A stretch of DNA of 64,000 bases from JAOBAU01 sp034667465 (lineage in GTDB: Bacteria > Acidobacteriota > Thermoanaerobaculia > Gp7-AA8), in the NCBI GenBank assembly GCA_034667465.1, contig JAXDJV010000003.1, positions 124,001 to 188,000 of the forward strand. Direction: 5' to 3'. Positions 25,929 through 33,340 of the stretch are shown here, piece after piece. The notes under the pieces are model-generated. The model saw only the letters and a list, made by a program, of their open reading frames with translations. It was not told the DNA's origin and did no database searches. How positions within the stretch are numbered: the stretch's first letter is position 1; the number at the start of each line of letters is the position of its first letter. A program made the position numbers and the translations under genes.

Positions 25929-27476
25929 TCAGCCGCCCCGAATGATCTCTTTCAGCATCTCGTCCTGCAGGTGATACACGGCGTAAACGCCGGTGTGATA
26001 GCGATTGAACAGGAACGAGAACGCGTAGACCTTCCCGCTTTGCGCGTGCACGTAGCCGGAAAGTCCGACGACGCCGACGATGTAGCCGGTCTTCGCGTAG
26101 ACCTGCCGCGCGTACGGCGCGCCGCGGAGCCGATGTCCGAACTTCGCGTCGGGATCGCCCGAGTACGGGAGCGAGCTGAGGAAATCTTCGCGGTACGGAC
26201 TCTTCCACATGTACGACAGCAGCTGGATGAACGCGTTCGCGGACGCGCGGTTGTAGCGCGACATCCCGGAGCCGTCGGCCTGGCTGTACTCGTTCGCCGG
26301 CACGCCGATCTTCTTCGTCAGCCACTCGGTGACGGCGGCGCTGCCCGACGCCCACGAACCTTCCTTCCGCTGCTCCGCGCCGATGATCTTCACGAGCTGT
26401 TCGGCGTAGTGGTTCTGGCTCTTCTTGTTGATGACGTAGACGACGATGTTGAGCGGCGTCGAATGTTGCGCGACGCGGCGCCAGTCAGGCCGATCGTCAC
26501 GCGGCGTGACGATCACCTGTCCCTGCACGTTGATGCCGTCGCGCACGAACGCTTCATGCGTCACAGACGCGAAGTAGTGAATCGGATTCTCGACCGTCAC
26601 GAAAACTTCGGTCGGTCCGGAACGCGACGGCACACCGCCGCGCACGAGGATCGTGTTCGTGCCGCGATGGCGCGTGATGAACGGCAGTCCGCGGCCGGTC
26701 ACGCAGGAGTTCTGCAGTTCGAGAAAGCTCGTCGGCGGCTCGAACTGCACCGTGCACTGCTGGCCGGAACGCGACGGCAGCACGCGAACCTGCACGCAAC
26801 CTTCCTGCATCGAGAAGGCCGAGATCGGCGCTTCGTACCAGTTCACGAGCTGATTGACCGGCCACGTCGGATGGATGTACTCCGTGTCCATATAGCCGTA
26901 TTCGAAGATGAGGTTGCCGCGAATGGTTTTGATGCCGGCGCGCTTGAGATCCGTCGCCCATTCGTCGAGGACCGCGGTGGCGTGACCGTCGTGAAAACGT
27001 CCGCCGATGGTCGGGTCGCCGCGGCCGACGATCTTCACGTCGCCGTCGAGCGTGCCCGACGCGTCCGGAGTCCCGCGCGCGAAGACACCGGTGGTCAGCT
27101 CGAAATTCGGTCCGAGCATGTCGATCGCCGCGGCGGTCGTGAAGAGCTTCATGTTCGACGCCGGCGCGACCGGCATCCGCGGATTGCGCTCCGCGATGAC
27201 GCTGCCGCTTTCGAGCTCGATGACCTGGATGCTGGCGTCGGAGCTGCGCGCAACCGAACCGTTGACGAGCGACGCGAGCCGCTCCTGCAGCGTGCCGCCG
27301 GTCGCGGCGTCGAGTGGAACTGCAGCGACTTTCTTCTTCGCGGTCGCCCGTTTTCGTGCGGAGCTCTTCCGCGTCGAATGCGATTTCTTTTTCGCGGCTT
27401 CGGCGTGCGGGGTTGCGAGGAATGTTGTGAGTACGAGGATCGCGGTTGCGATTTGTCGGATACGTCGACGGGTCAT
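25929..27476 (-). CDS. dacB: D-alanyl-D-alanine carboxypeptidase/endopeptidase (PBP4, S13)
   Basis: 515 residues from ATG 27476 (MTRRRIRQIATAILVL), starting with a signal peptide and a Lys/Arg/Ser-rich linker (AAKKKSHSTRKSSARKRATA). Catalytic motifs: SxxK in APASNMKLFTTAA, SxN in KKSQNHYAEQLVK, KTG in YAKTGYIVGVVGL. The insert between them is typical of class C PBPs. It trims or opens peptidoglycan in the periplasm. The next gene downstream on this strand is the membrane-anchored TPR gene at 25909, 19 bases after the stop. A TATCCT box lies eight bases before the start. The frame extending to 27554 is coded by the heptamer repeat and looks spurious. Confidence 0.92.
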   Translation of the reverse strand: MTRRRIRQIATAILVLTTFLATPHAEAAKKKSHSTRKSSARKRATAKKKVAAVPLDAATGGTLQERLASLVNGSVARSSDASIQVIELESGSVIAERNPRMPVAPASNMKLFTTAAAIDMLGPNFELTTGVFARGTPDASGTLDGDVKIVGRGDPTIGGRFHDGHATAVLDEWATDLKRAGIKTIRGNLIFEYGYMDTEYIHPTWPVNQLVNWYEAPISAFSMQEGCVQVRVLPSRSGQQCTVQFEPPTSFLELQNSCVTGRGLPFITRHRGTNTILVRGGVPSRSGPTEVFVTVENPIHYFASVTHEAFVRDGINVQGQVIVTPRDDRPDWRRVAQHSTPLNIVVYVINKKSQNHYAEQLVKIIGAEQRKEGSWASGSAAVTEWLTKKIGVPANEYSQADGSGMSRYNRASANAFIQLLSYMWKSPYREDFLSSLPYSGDPDAKFGHRLRGAPYARQVYAKTGYIVGVVGLSGYVHAQSGKVYAFSFLFNRYHTGVYAVYHLQDEMLKEIIRGG

Positions 27477-27484
27477 TGAGAAGA

Positions 27485-27490
27485 GGATAC
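27485..27490 (-). promoter_or_regulatory. TANNNT box (TATCCT) before dacB
   Basis: TATCCT on the minus strand ends eight bases before ATG 27476; no Shine-Dalgarno sequence in between. Confidence 0.4.
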
Positions 27491-27539
27491 CTTTCAAACT
27501 CGGGCGAGCCACTGCAAAAGGAATGCGCGGGGAAGAGGG

Positions 27540-27616
27540 ATGAGTGATGAGCAATGAGGCATGAGTAAAACCGCTCGGCCTTTACTCATACCTCATGCCT
27601 CATGCCTCATGCCTCG
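27540..27616. repeat. Heptamer inverted repeat, locus D
   Basis: Left units ATGAGTG, ATGAGCA, ATGAGGC, ATGAGTA (27540-27567). Right units TACTCAT, ACCTCAT, GCCTCAT, GCCTCAT, GCCTCGT (27583-27617). The loop contains CCGCTCGG. The right edge meets the stop codon of the RNase Z-like gene at 27617. Confidence 0.85.
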
Positions 27617-28471
27617 TTACAGTTTCTGCCACTCCTCCGGCAGCGCCAGCCGAATCCGATCGCGCAGCACGGCGGGACAGCGGCGGCGAATTCCTTCGCG
27701 AATCTCGCGGCGGCCGTAGCGCCTCGAGAAGTGTGTCAGCACGATCAACTCATTCTCAAACGTTTCGGCAAACTCCGCGAGGTCGTCGAAGTGGATGTGG
27801 CGATACGCCGCCGCGCGATCGAGATGCTCATCCTCGATGAAGGAGCATTCGATCATCAGTACCTCGGCGCGAAAGAGAGCCGCGTTCGTTTCGAGCATGC
27901 CGCGATCGGTATCGCCGGTGTAGAAGAGGAGCGGCCGCCGATACTCCTCCGCGACTTCGACACCATCGCGTCGCAGCCGCGCCAGCTCCGCGGAGTCGAG
28001 TCCTGAATACTCCGCGCGCAGGTGATGCCGCACTTCGATGACTTCGTACGCGCGCGCCGGAACGCGATGCGTCGCAGCATGCGCGCGCACTTCCAGTCCT
28101 CGCGAAATGCGCACGACTTCATCCGCGGCGATGCCGGCGATCTCGATGTTGTACGGCGTTCCTTCCAGCCGCTCATGAATCGCCATCAACTCCCGAAAAT
28201 CTTCCGCAGCCTCGGCGGGTACAAAAACCCTTCCGCCATCCATCCGATGCAGCTTGCGTTGTCCCGCGTAGAACGGAATGCCGACCGCGTGATCGAGATG
28301 CGCGTGCGACACGAACACGTTCGCGAGGCCGACGATCACGTCGGGACAGCGGCCGATATCGAGCGCGATGCCGAGCTCGCGAATCCGAAACCACGTTTCG
28401 TGACCTGCACGCGAGCGTCCTTCGATCGTGAAGTGCGGCGCGGCGATCGTGCAGTAGTCGGAGTCGCGCAC
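27617..28471 (-). CDS. RNase Z-like metallo-beta-lactamase-fold hydrolase
   Basis: 284 residues from GTG 28471, whose first base is shared with the stop of the beta-lactamase (TAGTG). It has VFVSHAHLDHAVGIPF (the HxHxDH zinc motif), LFYTGDTDR, an Asp/Glu pair in MIECSFIEDEHLDRAAAY, and LTHFSRRY near the end, as in tRNase Z/ELAC-like enzymes. These process the 3-prime end of tRNA precursors. I would call it the tRNase Z subgroup, but general MBL-fold hydrolases of this length exist. Coupled translation with the beta-lactamase is probable. Confidence 0.75.
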   Translation of the reverse strand: MRDSDYCTIAAPHFTIEGRSRAGHETWFRIRELGIALDIGRCPDVIVGLANVFVSHAHLDHAVGIPFYAGQRKLHRMDGGRVFVPAEAAEDFRELMAIHERLEGTPYNIEIAGIAADEVVRISRGLEVRAHAATHRVPARAYEVIEVRHHLRAEYSGLDSAELARLRRDGVEVAEEYRRPLLFYTGDTDRGMLETNAALFRAEVLMIECSFIEDEHLDRAAAYRHIHFDDLAEFAETFENELIVLTHFSRRYGRREIREGIRRRCPAVLRDRIRLALPEEWQKL

Positions 28472-29295
28472 TACTTCCGCTGCTCCGCCGCGACCTTCTC
28501 CATCCGCTCGGAGGTCGCCTTCACGAACGCGCGATAGCCGTCCGGATCGATGAACGGATTGGTTTTGTCGCCGAGACGCTTCATCTTTCCGGCGAGGTCG
28601 TAGAAGTTCCCGTGCGATGCAAGGAACACATCGCACTTCAGCGAGCGGAGGATCGCGAACTGTTTGCGATAGTCGTCAATCGCATCGGGATAGCGCGGAT
28701 TGCCGGCGATCCGATAGCCGGTCGGTACCGTCGAGCTGCCGATGAAAACGACGTCGAGTCCTTCCTTCGTCTTCAACGTCCACGTCGTGCAGCCTTTCGT
28801 GTGTCCGGGCGTGACGTGCGCGATCAGCGTCGTGCCGCCGAGCGTGACGCGGCTGCCGTCGTGCAGCAGACGATCGGCGGTGATCGGCGGGAAAGGAAAA
28901 CGATTGCCGAACTGCGGATCGTCGAGACCGCCGCGTGCGAGCTGCGGCGCATCGCCGGTGCTTGCGTAGAACGTCGCGCCGCTGGCCGACTTCAGCTCGG
29001 CCAGTCCGCCGGCGTGATCGTAGTGCGCGTGACTGCTGAGCAGAATGCGAACGTCGGAAATGCGGAAGCCGAGCTGCTCGATGTTGCGGCGAATCATTGG
29101 CGCGGTTTCGGCGAAGCCGCCGTCGATGACGATGTGTCCTTTCGGCGTGGTGATCAGGTACGAGGTCACGTCGGACGCGCCGACGTAATAGACGTTCTCC
29201 GCGATACGGAAGGGCGTGACCGGCTGATTCCAGGAGCGCGACTCCGGATCAGCCTGGCCGGCAAAAAGGAGGAGGAGAGCGAGGGCGTAACGCAT
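28471..29295 (-). CDS. Subclass B3 metallo-beta-lactamase
   Basis: 274 residues with a short signal peptide (MRYALALLLLFAGQADPE). Family marks: TPFRIAENVYYVGASDVTSY, HIVIDGGFAETAP, the zinc motif SSHAHYDHAGG (H-x-H-x-D-H), TPGHTKGCTTWTLK, and a C-terminal His in FLASHGNFYDL. These residues define B3 enzymes, zinc-dependent and active on a wide range of beta-lactams including carbapenems. It should act in the periplasm. The resistance is presumably intrinsic, as no mobile element is near. It is divergent from the acyltransferase gene with a palindrome between them. Confidence 0.9.
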   Translation of the reverse strand: MRYALALLLLFAGQADPESRSWNQPVTPFRIAENVYYVGASDVTSYLITTPKGHIVIDGGFAETAPMIRRNIEQLGFRISDVRILLSSHAHYDHAGGLAELKSASGATFYASTGDAPQLARGGLDDPQFGNRFPFPPITADRLLHDGSRVTLGGTTLIAHVTPGHTKGCTTWTLKTKEGLDVVFIGSSTVPTGYRIAGNPRYPDAIDDYRKQFAILRSLKCDVFLASHGNFYDLAGKMKRLGDKTNPFIDPDGYRAFVKATSERMEKVAAEQRK

Positions 29296-29303
29296 CGTGC
29301 CCG

Positions 29304-29330
29304 ATTGTACGGTTCCGGCAGACGTACAAT
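29304..29330. promoter_or_regulatory. Palindromic operator/promoter between bla and the acyltransferase
   Basis: ATTGTACG (29304-29311) and CGTACAAT (29323-29330) form a perfect inverted repeat with an 11-base spacer. Each arm contains a TACAAT box for the outward gene: eight bases before the beta-lactamase ATG (29295) on the minus strand and nine before the TTG at 29340 on the plus strand. Confidence 0.6.
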
Positions 29331-29339
29331 GCGCGCGCT

Positions 29340-30293
29340 TTGCCGACCGACGTCATCGCCACCTCTGAAGAATTGATCGCGATCGCTCCCGAGTGGGACG
29401 AGCTCTGGCGCCGCACGCCGTCCGCGACACCGTTTCAATCGCCGCACTGGGTGCTGCCGTGGCTCGATGCGTTCGGCGCCGGCGGCGAGCTGGCCGTCGT
29501 CGCATCGCGCACCGACGGCGTGCTGACCACGCTCGCCCCGCTCTACATCCTGCGCGACGAAGAGTCGGACGAATCGCTCGGCATGTTTCTCGGCACCGGC
29601 ATCAGCGATTACCTCGACGTCCTCGGCGGCGACGACGTCCTCACGCCGCTCGCCTCGCTCAACTGTCAGCTGTGGGATCTGCAGCAGCTTCGTCCGGCGT
29701 CGCCGCTGCTGGCGATGCCGCTCGCTGACGGATTCGCGGAGAACGTCGAAGATCAGGAACCGTGTCCGGTGCTGTCGCTCGAAGGAGAGATTGGTTCGAC
29801 GCGCCTTCGAAAGAACATTCGTTACTACCGCCGCGCGATGTCACGCGACGCGGCGGTGAGAGTCGAGAGCGCGACGGAAGCGAATCTCGATGAGCTGCTC
29901 GACGCGCTCTTCGCGCTGCACGCCGCGCGATGGGAACGCCGCGGATTGCCGGGTGTCCTCGCCGACGAGACGACGCAGAACTTTCATCGCGACGCCGCGC
30001 GGCGACTCCTTCGCGCCGGCGCATTGCGGATGTACGCGACACGGCGCGATGAGCGGATCGTCGCCGTCTTTTACGGCTTCGCGCATGGCGGCACCGTCTA
30101 TTACTACCTGAGCGGCTACGATCCCGAGCTCGAGAAGCTGAGCATCGGAACGCTGATCGTCGCGCATGCGATGGAAGAGGCGGTGCGCGACGGCGCCACG
30201 ACCTTCGATTTTCTCCGCGGCGCGGAAGAGTACAAGTACGCGTGGGGAGCGACGGACCGGATGAACCGGCGCCGGCAGCTGTTCCGATCGTGA
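29340..30293 (+). CDS. FemAB/CelD-like GNAT acyltransferase
   Basis: 317 residues from TTG 29340. Two GNAT-like halves: the first holds FQSPHWVLPWLDAFGAGG, the second has ATRRDERIVAVFYGFAHGGT, YYYLSGYDPELEKLSIGTLI and TFDFLRGAEEYKYAWGATD. This pattern belongs to CelD/BcsL-like or FemAB-like proteins, often near polysaccharide or cell-wall genes. A transfer reaction from acyl-CoA or aminoacyl-tRNA is likely; the acceptor is unknown. The stop overlaps ybaK by GTGA. The next gene upstream, in the opposite direction, is the beta-lactamase. Confidence 0.72.
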   Translation: MPTDVIATSEELIAIAPEWDELWRRTPSATPFQSPHWVLPWLDAFGAGGELAVVASRTDGVLTTLAPLYILRDEESDESLGMFLGTGISDYLDVLGGDDVLTPLASLNCQLWDLQQLRPASPLLAMPLADGFAENVEDQEPCPVLSLEGEIGSTRLRKNIRYYRRAMSRDAAVRVESATEANLDELLDALFALHAARWERRGLPGVLADETTQNFHRDAARRLLRAGALRMYATRRDERIVAVFYGFAHGGTVYYYLSGYDPELEKLSIGTLIVAHAMEEAVRDGATTFDFLRGAEEYKYAWGATDRMNRRRQLFRS

Positions 30294-30769
30294 CGAAGAC
30301 CAACGCCGCCCGACAGCTCGACGCGCTTGGGATCGAGTACGAGATTCGCGAGTACGTCGTCGACGAAAGCGACCTGAGCGCGGAAAACGTCGCGCGCAAA
30401 GTCGGGCTGCCGCCGGAGCAGGTCTTCAAGACGCTCGTCGCGAAAGGCGATCGCAACGGAGTTTGTTTCGCCGTAATCCCGGGCGACGTCCAGCTCGACC
30501 TCAAAGCGCTCGCCAGGCTCAGCGGCGATCGGAAGATCGATACCGTCCCGCTGAAAGATGTCCAGCCGCTGACCGGTTACATCCGTGGAGGCGTCACGGC
30601 GCTGGCCGCAAAGAAAGCGTATCCGGTGTATGTCGACGAGACCATCGAGCTCTTCGACAGCGTCTCGATTTCGGCCGGAATCCGCGGCGCCCAGCTGATT
30701 TTGGCACCTGCCGACTATTTGCGGGTAACGCAAGGAACGCTCGGCGCTCTCACAAAGCCGAAGGAGTGA
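30290..30769 (+). CDS. ybaK: YbaK-family Cys-tRNA(Pro)/editing deacylase
   Basis: 159 residues from GTG 30290, coupled to the upstream gene as GTGA (30290-30293). YbaK hydrolyses mischarged Cys-tRNA(Pro). Conserved: NAARQLDALGIEYEI, VFKTLVAKGD (with the catalytic Lys), the strand-loop CFAVIPGDVQLDLKALARL, and LTGYIRGGVTALAAKKAYPV. All are in the usual order and the length is normal. The frame open back to 30242 is a shadow of the upstream gene. Confidence 0.9.
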   Translation: MTKTNAARQLDALGIEYEIREYVVDESDLSAENVARKVGLPPEQVFKTLVAKGDRNGVCFAVIPGDVQLDLKALARLSGDRKIDTVPLKDVQPLTGYIRGGVTALAAKKAYPVYVDETIELFDSVSISAGIRGAQLILAPADYLRVTQGTLGALTKPKE

Positions 30770-30909
30770 GAATTCTTTCACCCCAGGGGTAAGGAAATCG
30801 TTCCCTGAAGACACTCCTTCAGATGGAAGGATGCAAACACGGAGAAGTAACCACGAGGAGCCTTACGTAGTGCCGGCTATGCCCGTCACGCTGCGGGCCG
30901 TGCCCGCCG

Positions 30910-30981
<72 letters not shown>

Positions 30982-31080
30982 TCGTGCGGAAACGGAAAAA
31001 GCGCCCGGCGGCGGGAGTCATTCCCGACCGGGAACGAAGAGTGTACCGGAAAGGAGACTGAAGAATTTTCCCCGTACCAC

Positions 31081-31108
31081 TTGCGGTATTGTTCGCTCGT
31101 GCTATATT
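31081..31108 (+). promoter_or_regulatory. Promoter for the zinc-finger/TPR gene
   Basis: TTGCGG (31081-31086), 16-base spacer, TATATT (31103-31108). The start codon at 31147 gives a ~30-base leader. Confidence 0.45.
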
Positions 31109-31146
31109 GACTCCAGAAAGTCTTTACGCTTCGACATAGAGCCACC

Positions 31147-32490
31147 ATGACGCATTGCGACGAAGAAAGCCTGCTGCAGTACGCCGAGGGGATCTCCCCG
31201 ATCGGCAGCGAGATCGAATCGCATCTCGTCGGCTGTGCTTCGTGCAGCGGCACCATCAAAGAGCAGCTCGAGCTCATCAGTTTGCTTCGTGAAGCCGATG
31301 CCTGGGAAGGCGCGCCGGAAACGAAGACCTCCGTGCCGGCGCGAATCCGCGATCTTTCCGATCTGCAGAGCCGCCTCGCCGCGGAAGACGCCGAAGCGAC
31401 GCAGCTTCTCGATGAAGCGCTGCGCGGACCGGCAGCCTGGTGGACGACGCGCCTCGTGCAGAGCCTCCAGCCGCTGACGGCAGGCGTCGTACGGCAGCTC
31501 CTCGCGCGCGCGGAAGGACTCGAAGCGACAGCGCCGCAGCAGGCGTCGGATATGACCCGTCTCGCCATCGACATCGCCGCAGAGATTCCCCTCTCCGACT
31601 ATCCCTCCGACTTCGTCATCACGTTGCGCGGCCACGCGCTGCGCGAGCATTCGTACAACGTCATGTGCCTCGGACGTTACCGCGAAGCGCTGCTGCTGTG
31701 CGACGAAGCCGAGAGCGCATTCACGCAGCTCCCGATTCCGGAGTACGAGCTCGCGCGCGTCAGCCTCGTGCGCGCGCTGATCTATCGAAACCTCGAGCGG
31801 ATGGATGAAGCGGCCAGTCTCGCGCGCGAAGCCGCGCTTTGCTTCCGCGAATACGGAGACATGCGCCGTTACACCATCGCGCGGATGACGCAGAGCGCAA
31901 TCCTGCAGCACACCGGACGGCTTCAGGAAGCGCTGGCTCTCTGGCTCGAGCTGGCCGCTCTCCCGAGCCTCGATCCTGCAACGCGGGTAGCGGTCAAACT
32001 CGACCTCGGCACCTGCTACCGCGGCCTCGGTCAGGTCGACAAAGCCACCGAGCACATCACCGCAGCAGCGGCCGAATACGATCTTCTCGGAGAGACGATC
32101 TACGCCGCCAAAGCCCGATGGGCGCTCGCGGCGACGCTCGTCGCCGCCGGCCGCACCGGCGACGCCGTTCCGATCCTTCGAACGACGTGGAAGCAGTTCG
32201 AGAATCTCGGAATGGAAGCTGATGCGGCGCTCGTCGGACTCGAGCTCGCGGAAGCGCTTCTCCTGTCGGGCCAGGCGGACGAAGTTCCGGCCATCTGCCG
32301 CAGCGTTCTCGACCGATTCACACGCGCGGGCATGACCTCGCGTGCGATCAATGCCCTCGCCTTTCTGCGCGAAGCGATCGCACTCGGGCAGGCAGAGCCG
32401 TCGCTCGTGCGGCACGTGCATGACTTCCTGCGCAAGCTGCCTCCCGAGTCGAGCCGCATCAGCTCGAAAGCCAACCGGCTCGAGGACTGA
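31147..32490 (+). CDS. Anti-sigma-type zinc-finger/TPR protein
   Basis: 447 residues. The first ~40 residues carry an H-x3-C-x2-C motif (ESHLVGCASC) as in anti-sigma zinc fingers. The rest is a long helical array of TPR-like units (ALREHSYNVMCLGRYREALL, MTQSAILQHTGRLQEALALW, TCYRGLGQVDKATEHITAAA). There is no membrane helix and no adjacent sigma-factor gene, so it may be a soluble sensor or scaffold. It is followed by three small secreted peptides on the same strand; co-regulation is possible but unproven. Confidence 0.72.
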   Translation: MTHCDEESLLQYAEGISPIGSEIESHLVGCASCSGTIKEQLELISLLREADAWEGAPETKTSVPARIRDLSDLQSRLAAEDAEATQLLDEALRGPAAWWTTRLVQSLQPLTAGVVRQLLARAEGLEATAPQQASDMTRLAIDIAAEIPLSDYPSDFVITLRGHALREHSYNVMCLGRYREALLLCDEAESAFTQLPIPEYELARVSLVRALIYRNLERMDEAASLAREAALCFREYGDMRRYTIARMTQSAILQHTGRLQEALALWLELAALPSLDPATRVAVKLDLGTCYRGLGQVDKATEHITAAAAEYDLLGETIYAAKARWALAATLVAAGRTGDAVPILRTTWKQFENLGMEADAALVGLELAEALLLSGQADEVPAICRSVLDRFTRAGMTSRAINALAFLREAIALGQAEPSLVRHVHDFLRKLPPESSRISSKANRLED

Positions 32491-32628
32491 AGCTCTTCGC
32501 GCGCGCCCGGTCCCGCGGCGCCGTTCTCCGAATCCATTCGTGACAGTTGATGACGGCCGGCGCCCGCGCCGTTCGCCGATTCTTAGCGCGCCGAAAGGAG
32601 AGCTCGCCGCGATCGCTTTGCATTCGCA

Positions 32629-32650
32629 CCACGAAACGTCCCTTTCGTGG
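32629..32650 (+). promoter_or_regulatory. Leader stem-loop before the small-peptide genes
   Basis: CCACGAAA-CGTCCC-TTTCGTGG is a perfect 8-bp stem with a 6-base loop, about 43 bases before the first peptide ATG. No T-run follows, so it is not a standard terminator; it could stabilise or regulate the message. Bases 32491-32692 hold no gene that I can support. Confidence 0.4.
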
Positions 32651-32692
32651 TCCTCAAACAAACAGCATCACTACTGACAAAGGAGAAACGCC

Positions 32693-32875
32693 ATGCGCAA
32701 TAAAGTCGTCATCGCTCTGCTCATCGCATCCCTCGCCACGCCAACCTTCGCAGCCGTGAAGAGCGATCCCGATCGCCGCGCCGGTGACCGCTCCCCGATC
32801 ACGCGGGTCCTCAAGTTCCTCAAACACTTCATCGGCATTGGCTCGCAGGACGACATCATCATCCCGAGACCGTAA
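32693..32875 (+). CDS. Small secreted cationic peptide, paralogue 1
   Basis: 60 residues. Signal peptide (MRNKVVIALLIASLATPTFA) with cleavage after AFA-like TFA. The mature part is about 40 residues, AVKSDPDRRAGDRS followed by an amphipathic stretch (ITRVLKFLKHFIGIG) and QDDIIIPRP. AAAGGAGAAACGCC precedes the ATG. It is the most divergent of three tandem copies. I do not recognise the family; the amphipathic, Lys/Arg-containing helix is the kind found in membrane-active peptides, but that is inference. Confidence 0.8.
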   Translation: MRNKVVIALLIASLATPTFAAVKSDPDRRAGDRSPITRVLKFLKHFIGIGSQDDIIIPRP

Positions 32876-32904
32876 GGAGAGACGTCATGAAAAAGGAGAA
32901 CGCC

Positions 32905-33087
32905 ATGAAAAAGACTTTCGCAACGACTCTGCTCGTCATCGTCCTGGCCACGCCCGCATTCGCCGCCGTGAAGAGTGATCCCGATCGCCGCACCAGCGAT
33001 CGCAGCACCATCACGCGCGTCCTCAAGCTGCTGAAGCGCTTCGTCGGCATCGCTTCGCAGGACGACATCGTCATCCCGAGACCGTAA
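32905..33087 (+). CDS. Small secreted cationic peptide, paralogue 2
   Basis: 60 residues from ATG 32905. The same plan: MKKTFATTLLVIVLATPAFA signal, then AVKSDPDRRTSDRS, ITRVLKLLKRFVGIAS and QDDIVIPRP. A second ATG at 32887 (preceded by AAGGAG) precedes a duplicated ribosome site and would add six residues; the inner ATG matches the other copies. Nearly identical in DNA to copy 3. Confidence 0.8.
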   Translation: MKKTFATTLLVIVLATPAFAAVKSDPDRRTSDRSTITRVLKLLKRFVGIASQDDIVIPRP

Positions 33088-33097
33088 GGAGAACGCC

Positions 33098-33280
33098 ATG
33101 AGAAAGACTTTCGCAACGACTCTGCTCGTCATCGTCCTGGCCACGCCTGCATTCGCCGCCGTGAAGAGCGATCCCGATCGCCGCTCCGGCGACCGCAGCA
33201 CCATCACGCGCGTCCTCAAACTGCTCAAACGCTTCGTCGGCATCGCCTCGCAGGACGACATCGTCATCCCGAGACCGTAG
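33098..33280 (+). CDS. Small secreted cationic peptide, paralogue 3
   Basis: 60 residues, MRKTFATTLLVIVLATPAFA then AVKSDPDRRSGDRS. The mature peptide differs from copy 2 only in the TS/SG pair. It begins 10 bases after the stop of copy 2, with AAGGAGAACGCC before the ATG. It is the last gene before a strong hairpin terminator. Confidence 0.8.
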   Translation: MRKTFATTLLVIVLATPAFAAVKSDPDRRSGDRSTITRVLKLLKRFVGIASQDDIVIPRP

Positions 33281-33310
33281 TCATAATCAGCGTTCCGGCA
33301 GAGAGAGAAC

Positions 33311-33332
33311 GGGGCGGGGAGAGACCCGCCCC
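33311..33332. terminator. Bidirectional-looking hairpin terminator
   Basis: GGGGCGGG-GAGAGA-CCCGCCCC: perfect 8-bp G+C stem, 6-base loop, then AAATTCTCTTAT. It lies between the small-peptide genes and the convergent REC-kinase gene, whose stop is at 33341. Confidence 0.7.
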
Positions 33333-33340
33333 AAATTCTC

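Noticed and set aside
25929..27554. Longer start for dacB at 27554
   Set aside because: The extra residues are encoded by the heptamer repeat. ATG 27476 has a signal peptide directly following and a TATCCT box before it.
28471..29295. Mobile resistance cassette
   Set aside because: No insertion sequence, integron site or compositional break near the B3 gene; its start and stop are coupled to native-looking neighbours.
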